Positions 57,131-64,000 of a DNA stretch of 64,000 nucleotides are shown here, piece by piece. Position 1 is the stretch's first letter. Each line of letters starts with the position of its first letter. The DNA comes from Chrysopilus asiliformis. Lineage: Eukaryota; Arthropoda; Insecta; Diptera; Rhagionidae. The translations under genes and the position numbers were made by a program. Location of the stretch: NCBI GenBank assembly GCA_964034945.1, contig OZ035960.1, forward strand, positions 34,464,368-34,528,367, in the 5' to 3' direction. A model generated the notes under the pieces. That model was not told where the DNA came from. It saw only the letters and a list, made by a program, of their open reading frames with translations, and searched no databases.

Positions 57131-57327
57131 GGGACCTAGCGCAATCGCATTTTTGTTCCCGAAATATATAAGTACCAAAATTTTATCGAATTCTATACAG
57201 CCAGTTTTACGAAAATGAAAAGAAAGCGTTTTTTTTTGATGAACTAGAATCAATTTCTCAAAAAAAGTACATATTTTCTAGATAAAGCAACTAATTGCTA
57301 AATAAATTAATTGAAGATGTTTCTTAA

Positions 57328-58770
57328 GGTGCCGCTCCACATGAGAGTAAATACGCGAGTAACTCTCAAAAACTCTTGAGAGTTACTCGCAGGGAGTTTT
57401 CCATTTGAGAGTTAATTTCGGCGATTTTTCTTTTTCAATATCTTGATTTTTTTGACATCTTGCTTTGGCGAGTTCTCGGCTACTAGCGAAATTCAAACGC
57501 CGTTCGTATCTGGCGAGCAACTCCCCGAGAGCTCAGTGGGTGCGTGTCGACTAGACTAGACTTTTGACAGCTCGCAAAAACTAGTTCGCGAGTTTTTGCG
57601 AGTTTCTGCGAGTTTCTGCGAGCGACTCTCAGAGACGTGTCCATTTGCGAGCAGGGATCCCGTTTACACTACTATTGTAGTTTTACACTACTATTTCGAC
57701 ATAATTTGACCTAACACTACTTACACTACTGAAAAACTCAAAACACTACCTTTTTCGCCCTATAAAAAACGTGCTACAAAGAAAGTTAATTTCTAGATTT
57801 GAAAAGTTCATTTATCTGGGGAAAATTTAAAAAATATGTAATATGTAATCATTCAGACTCTTTATCTAAAATATTTAAGTACTTTAGGGATTCCCTATGA
57901 AAAAGTGACTGACTAACCGCACTCAATTCTTGAACTAAAGGGACATATAATACTTAGGCTAATAATAAAATGGAAGTATTTGTACACATTAGGAAATTAT
58001 TAATGAGGAATATCTTGATCAAAACCTCGATCAAAAATCCAATAAAAAATTGGTTGAAAAAATGAAGATAAATAAGACCAAAGTGGTATAAAAATAATTT
58101 AAATAAAAAAGGAACTTAAAAACTGTTTTATTCACATAGATTTGAAATATTGGTCAATTCAAAGAACTCAACATTCGGTGTTTAATATTTTCGCCTTGAC
58201 GTTGGTTTGTAAAACCGTCTTCTGGTGTAATTTCTCTCATATCGCCATTGTCATCCACCTCCTCTATGCTTTAAGGGAGCTTAATATTGTATTTTCTGCG
58301 TTGAAGTCATTTTTAAACATTAAAATAACTTCAACAATGTGAATTCCCAAACGTCAAACACTAAAAAATTCACAATAGCGATTGCTTGAACGATGAACCT
58401 TACGCAATACCAAATTGTTTTTCGATCGTTCCGGCCAACGATGGTCGATCGAATAAATATCGATAAACGCAATAGGCCCCTTACTTCCTTCCCTTAATTT
58501 GAATTTAAAAAAAAAATCGATTTTTGTACTAATAGAAAAATTTACTGATATGATATGCAATAAAACATTAGACGGTAACATTCAAAATGTGTTGTCTCAA
58601 TAAAACTCTAAATGATTGTTAAAAAAGTTGACACTACTGAAATCCCTCTGACACTACTATTTTTCGATCAGTAACACTCCGCTTTTCTCTTTTGGGGTGG
58701 GAACCCTGTTTGCGAGTAGCTGCTATCGAGAGGTTCTCGCCGGCATTTACTCTCATGTGGAGCGACTCCT
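57328..58770. mobile_element. TTAA-flanked TIR element hosting an hAT element
   Basis: The left end GGTGCCGCTCCACATGAGAG and right end (reversed AGGAGTCGCTCCACATGAGAG, minus one base) share CGCTCCACATGAGAGTAAAT. TTAA lies at 57324-57327 and 58771-58774, suggesting a piggyBac-type insertion. Many GCGAGTTTCT-like repeats fill the left arm. With the hAT element at 57652-58708 set aside, about 380 bp remain. Non-coding. Confidence 0.65.
57652..58708. mobile_element. hAT-type element (1057 bp), nested
   Basis: The ends CAGGGATCCC and GGGAACCCTG are flanked by a perfect 8-bp duplication TTTGCGAG (57644-57651 and 58709-58716). ACACTACTATT recurs near both ends, as expected for subterminal sites. 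Frames of 60-75 residues inside (58142-58342 plus, 58354-58581 minus) are not recognisable as transposase. Confidence 0.85.
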
Positions 58771-58774
58771 TTAA

Positions 58775-60905
58775 TTTCGAATTAAATAAATATTAAAAAT
58801 TTTAAATAACTTCCAATTAGTTCTCTTGACATCGAAAACATATTTTTTATGGTTGCAAAAATTGTGGGAGTAAAAATTTATTTGTTCAAGGGAATTAATT
58901 AAATTTAATTCTTTCATATTTGATCGAAAAAAAATATCATCTCACATAAATTTTGTTCTCTCCAACGAATTCCTAAAAATTAATTAAAAAACTCAAACTA
59001 CCTTCTGAAATGTAAAAACGTTATATTCATCATTAAATATTCCAGAGTAATAAATTTATTTTTGTACAAAATTAAAACGAAGTAAATGATATTTAGTTGG
59101 TCAATAGATTTAAGTCGTGCATCCAGATCGTTGTTGGTAAACATTAAAATGACCAATTTATGGCAAAAATAATCAGTTTTCATGTTTATTTGCATTTTCC
59201 CTCAGATCTTGTTAATTCTTATCATATTTAGATCTATATATGCACACAAGTCCGGCATGAGGCCAGAAAAATTAGCTACTGGCGAATGTTGGATAATTGT
59301 GAAAAATTCAAATAAAAATACGTGGCGTTTTGCTAGCTAGCAGAGATGCGAATATCTTGTCATGCTAGCATTAGAAGTATATTTTCATGTGGAAAAAACT
59401 TTTTTTGAATCTCTACATAATGTAATAAAAGTTGAACATAATATCTTCTCTATAAACAATTTTTTCATGCGTTGTACGAATAGATATGTTGATTTACGAA
59501 GCGAATATTGTTTTATATTGAAATAAACGTCCGCCTTTTTCTTTTTTTCTCTGTCCAATAGGAGTAAAGTGCGATATGAGCTTAACTCTCAGAGTTTGCC
59601 GTTAGATAGCGGAAGCAAAAAAAAAACTTACCTGCTTAGCGCGCACCTATGCCCAGCCCCAAGTCAGCCAGGTGAGTTGAATATAGATAGATAAAGTAGT
59701 CATGTGGTGTTGATCGCGTCGCTTTACGTGTGCCATACTGTCATGCATTGGTAATCATCTAAGCACATTCGAAATGATCCATGCTTTATGTGGCGGCTTC
59801 AGTCGCTGGTATCGCACTCATCAACATATTAACATCGACTACTATTGGATTGGAGATAGGAGAGAGATATGTGTTTGTTAAATTAATACCTGTATGTTTG
59901 AAAATTAACATAAGTATGTAACCACATCGGCTGCCGAGTGGATCTCGCATATGATCATGGCATAACGATCGCCGCTTATATACGATTTGTAATTGGTTGA
60001 AAAGATTGCAAACTATGTGTAGCCAAAGAATGTTGCTGTCGATGCTCGTGGCATCGTACAAATAGATGTGCTTCTGACAAATCTAGCAACGTCTAGCCAC
60101 ATACGATATGAATAGATAATTGCCAGGTGAGGATAAACTGGTAAAAACTATCATCCAGCTTACACCTGACCAATTGCTATTCGTCTAATCGGATGACCAT
60201 AAGAAGCGTCTTAGGATTTCGAGCAATTATCCAAAAAGGAGATCATCACTTATTGTTATATACTGTGGAATTTCTTCTTTTTTTCTTAAATTTTCAATTT
60301 TCGATAGATACGAAAAGCAGACCAATCTAAAACAAAGCGAAATTGGCGATTTCTCTCTTCATACTTAAGTGGTTTTCATTTCGGTCTTATCTGATGAGTT
60401 ATTGTCACTTAAACTGGAGCAGATTTGTTAGACACCATTGAACAGAGACATTACTATCTACGATTTTCTGTACCGCATAGCACTTTACTTCATATACTCT
60501 AGAAGTGCTTTATTGTTACTTTTTACTATTCACCTGGGGACAGGTAGATTTGTTGATGTTGCTTAGAAGGCCGACAATGTGATAAATGCACCTAATCTTC
60601 AACATTTCATTGCACTTTCGAGGAAATTTTCTTTAATACCATATTTTATGTAGTGCATTTCTTTGTATGTTGCTTAAAATCAGTGTTGCCATTTTGGCCG
60701 GTTTTTGTCAACTTTGACCGGAAAAAAATCTGATGGTTTAAACTCCACTCTACAGACTTTTTGATGTGTATTATGATTTTTTTTTTCAAATAGATTTTCC
60801 ATTTTGCTAATTTTACAAGTTAAATTTCGTTGGTTGATACTCAGTACTAGGGAAACCGACCCATGCTCGGCCACCTCAAAGTCGTCCTTTTGCTGAAATT
60901 TTGGA
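58775..60905. other. Non-coding stretch
   Basis: No gene was recognised. The block near 60845-60900 (GGAAACCGACCCATGCTCGG) resembles 56690-56790. Confidence 0.4.
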
Positions 60906-60941
60906 GAGGTGAGACCTATCGATCTGGATAGGTCTCATCTC
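60906..60941. other. Strong hairpin, 15-bp stem
   Basis: GAGGTGAGACCTATC and GATAGGTCTCATCTC pair with one mismatch around a 6-base loop. No U-run follows and no partner repeat was seen. It may be the centre of an old fold-back element or inverted duplication. Confidence 0.6.
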
Positions 60942-61124
60942 TGTTAGAAAAAAACACGCAATATGTTAGAAAAACACAGTCTAATCCACCTAACGGTGAG
61001 ACGATTCCTTCCTTACATAATTAAACTTCAGATGACGAATATAATTGGGTTTAATGTTGATTTTTTTTATATAAAAACATCAGGTTTGTAGTGCAAAAGT
61101 CAGGTTTGTAGTGGGAAAATCGAA

Positions 61125-61404
61125 AATTTTTTTTTTGATGGTCTATCTTGGAGCTAAACTTCAGGCCAATCGGCTCAGTAGTTTCCCCGCGTAAGGGTAA
61201 CATAGAGGAAAACTAAGTATCGAGATTACTTTACCCCCTCCCCTTACTCCACCCACCCCTCGCGCTACTTTTCCGTATGCCTATATTGGAACCAGAACTA
61301 CCACAGATACTCATGCCAAATTTCAAATCAATCGGTTCAGCCGTTTTTGCGTGAAAGAGGAACAGACAGACAGACAGACACCAACTCATTTTTATATATT
61401 AGTA
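61125..61404 (-). mobile_element. Helitron-like element, copy 3 (both ends incomplete)
   Basis: The minus strand matches copies 1 and 2 from TACTAATATATAAAAATGAG through a shorter (GTCT)n run and the CGGCTGAACCGATTGATTTG block, down to GGTCTATCTTGGAGC reversed at about 61140. The leading TCA and the CTAG end are missing. Confidence 0.7.
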
Positions 61405-61439
61405 CCTAGGTATTATATATATATATCATATAGAGGTAT

Positions 61440-62400
61440 ATTCAATATAGTATATCGTTTTTAACGCTTCGAACAAATCATCGGACCTAAAAATGAATTG
61501 CACCAGGGTGTTTGGGATAACAAAAGAATCTGAACTCTGCAAGTCCGTCCGTCTGTCCATCTGTCCATTTGTCCGTCCGTCCGGCCGTGAACACTATAAC
61601 TTTCGAAACGATTGAGCTAAAGACTTGAAATTTTGTATAGCTGCGTTTCTCGGAAATGGCAAGGCTAAGTTCTTGAACGTGCAAAATCAAACCATTCCTT
61701 CCTTCGTCCCCATACCATACAAACGAAACAGTATTTTGCAATTTTCTCAAAAACGGTGTGTCGTATTGAAAAATTTAGAAAGGTAAAATGTGTTTGGAAT
61801 AGGATTTTGCATAACTCATCCATACACCAAAATCCAATCGGACCACTGCTTCGCCCCTCTCTTATACAAATGGAATACTTTTTCCGGTTTTCTCAAAAAC
61901 TGTGCATCGTATCGAAAAGTTAATGAGGATGAAATGAGTTTAGAATATGATTTTATATAACTTACAATGTGCCTGTTTACATTGAGACTCACTTTGAGGC
62001 GGCACGTCATTCGTGTAGGTGAGGGACGCAGTGGGGAGGGAAACACCAAAAAGAGCGAACGAAGTTTAGATTCACTTAAAATTATCGGTCGCAAACCGGT
62101 TTTTGAGTCTGGTCGTTGAAACCTGTGTCTAGTTTTGTTGGTGAAACCGGTTAGTGAATCCAGATGAACCGAACCGTGTGCACACGGCAGAGAAATGAGA
62201 AAAGACGTGCCGCCTCAAAGTGAGTCTCAATGTAAACAGGCACATTAAAATCCAGTTGAACCATTTCTTTCCCTCTCCCCCATACAAATTGAATATTTTT
62301 CTATTTGTACCGAAAAACTCCTACAGACGCAATGTGTTTAGAGTATAATTTTACATAACCGTTTCATACATGAAAATCCAAACTTTTCACAGGGAATATT
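61440..62400 (+). repeat. Repeat family B, copy 2, with about 140-bp internal units
   Basis: It aligns with 14923-15520: GTATATCGTTTTTAACGC, a GTCC/GTCT run near 61543, CATAACTTTCGAAACG, GCGTTTCTCGGAAATGGCAA. Beyond that a unit with CATACAAA...TTTTCTCAAAAAC-GTG...CCAAAATCCAAT is repeated about three times (TACAAA at 61718, 61865 and, after a nested MITE, 62283), about 140 bp apart. A partial copy of this unit also lies near 1325-1460. Non-coding. Confidence 0.65.
61966..62246. mobile_element. MITE with 40-bp TIRs, inserted in repeat B
   Basis: Near-perfect inverted repeats run from AATGTGCCTGTTTACATTGA inward through GAGACTCACTTTGAGGCGGC at both ends. The middle contains a short GGTTTTTGAGTC / GAAACCGG section. 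The exact target duplication is unclear (TA or TTA next to the ends). It splits the repeat unit of family B. Confidence 0.8.
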
Positions 62401-64000
62401 TTATTCGAATTGTACTTTTCTCAATACGATAAATCCTTTCATTTTGTCCATTGGCGTATTTCGAAATCCATATTGAAATTTCTTGCTACTTTCAACGGTT
62501 TTTAAGAATTTGTTTCAAGCGACTAAGAATTGCGAAGAAATACAACAGCGACGGATAAAAAACCGCTCGCCTAACGCTATTGCATCAAAATCCTGATTCA
62601 AAGTAAATAAAGACCAAATTCACCTTGACCAGTCAATTACAGTTCTGCTGGCAGTCATTCAATTTAATTTTATCATCCTAAATCTATCAAAACCACACCT
62701 ATTCAAAAATGTTGTCTATAACTGTATTACCATTGGAATTGAAATTGAAATGAATTGATTTGATTGCTCTATCGCTACAATAAGAAAAGTGAAACCGCTT
62801 CACCTGTCCGGTGACTTCCTTAAATGCGTTAAATCATTTTTGAAAGCTAAACGTCGCGTCGCTCTGTGCCATGCCATGCCGCTGTTCTATTAGCAAATAG
62901 TCTAGAAGCTTAAATGCGTAAAATTTCTGATCTAGAGATGAATGCCAAGTCGAATCGACCTCATTGAGATCTAAAAAAAATGTAACTAAAAGGTCAGCAA
63001 TCGCTTAGCATAATGCATCATGACTATTGAAAAGATAACTATCTTCTGGCCGATCGGTTCAGCTGTTTGGCCGTTTTGCCCGTTTGGCAGTTAGCCACAG
63101 TTACTTAACATTGAAACGTCTTTGTATTATTAGCAAATTTCAATTTTATTTCTTCTCCTATAACTTCAATAAATTTTTTTTTCTGCTTTTCGATTTATCA
63201 ATTAAAAGAAGTTACGCGAGGCGAGTACTCGTACTTATAGCCGCGCTATGATCACGGAATTGACAAGGTCACTTGATATGGAGCAAGATCGAAAATCTTT
63301 TCAGGGAGTGCCTCTATTGATGGTCTTTCGATTGAAAATAACGAATGAAAAAAGTTCAATTGGGTAAATGTTGGGGGGATTTTTTTTTGGGCCACCTGAA
63401 GAACATTTCATTGAATCCGCCAACACTTTTTGATCGTTCGCTGGTTAATTGGACAAAAAGTCAATGCAAATTTTTCCTGGTTTTTAGAAGGTTCTTGATC
63501 ACGATTTTCAGTATCGGTAAAAATTGTTTTTAGTGTGGAATAGTCAAAAAATTATTTATTGCAATGTTTCCGTCTGTATTTAAAATTAAAACGGGTATAC
63601 CGAATGATGCAAAAAGCTATCCATCGATTGTACAATTTAAAAAAACGTGATACGTTAAGTATTTGATTTACAGGAAATAAAATTCTATAAATTGGAAAAT
63701 CCTATTTTTCCTAAAATTACATAAATCACACGTAAAAATTCCGTAAGACAAATTTAAACTTTTTCCTGATTTAAACAGGATTTGATCTAATCGAAAGACA
63801 TCTTAACCACATCTCATATATTTTAAGTAAATCATACCAATTAATTTTCTGGATTTTGATACAAAATAAATAATATAAGTGGTTGCAATTTGAAACAATA
63901 ATAAAGTACCCAGCCTGAAAGTGCAATTATTTAACTCTTATAACTAGCCAGTATACCTACTTGTAAATTGAATCCGTGGTGATATCGTTATAGAATTGTG
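62401..64000. other. Non-coding stretch to the window end
   Basis: No gene, RNA or bounded repeat was recognised here. Confidence 0.4.

Overview
The window looks like a gene-poor, AT-rich stretch of an arthropod genome, most likely an insect; Diptera is possible but is only a guess. No host protein-coding gene can be supported anywhere in the 64 kb. What can be read is a dense, often nested collection of transposable elements. Almost every class is present: a Penelope-like retroelement, a Ty3/Gypsy-type LTR element, a pogo-like DNA transposon, a mariner with a second mariner-type element inside it, hAT and piggyBac-type non-autonomous elements, Helitron-like elements, and several short inverted-repeat elements.

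Layout. 1-28 kb is mostly non-coding sequence with scattered short elements: an hAT-type element with an 8-bp target duplication (2804-3484), a TIR element carrying a tRNA-like module (12046-12937), an hAT-type MITE (14657-14884), a repeat interrupted by a MITE (about 14923-15520), and a MITE nested in another TIR element (25509-26303). 28.7-31.4 kb is a chain of nested insertions: an old dispersed repeat holds an hAT-type element and a piggyBac-type element that itself holds another. It is followed by a mariner transposase gene split by an internally deleted relative. 34.8-37.6 kb is a Penelope-like element on the minus strand with reverse transcriptase, GIY-YIG endonuclease and a hammerhead ribozyme motif. 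40308-48606 is a young LTR element with long (2473 bp), apparently identical LTRs and a 4-bp target duplication. It encodes only Gag. A degenerate tRNA-Lys-like sequence lies where pol would be, and the tRNA-Lys primer site is duplicated. 49810-52601 is a pogo-superfamily transposon with TA target duplication, paired subterminal repeats and a two-exon transposase ending in a PHD-like finger. 52.8-53.4 kb is a degenerate GGTTCCAR satellite with a 240-bp higher-order period. 56-64 kb holds two Helitron-like copies, a 121-bp tandem repeat, an hAT-type element inside a TTAA-flanked element, and another copy of the repeat seen at 15 kb.

How the parts relate. Three elements look recent enough to be informative: the LTR element (matching LTRs), the pogo-like element (open transposase, matching ends) and, less so, the Penelope-like element (long open frame, no ATG at its start). 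The Gag-only LTR element would depend on Pol from a relative elsewhere. The small elements would depend on transposases from elsewhere, since none here encodes a complete one except the pogo-like element. All boundaries were found by eye from terminal repeats and target duplications; no alignment or database search was run.
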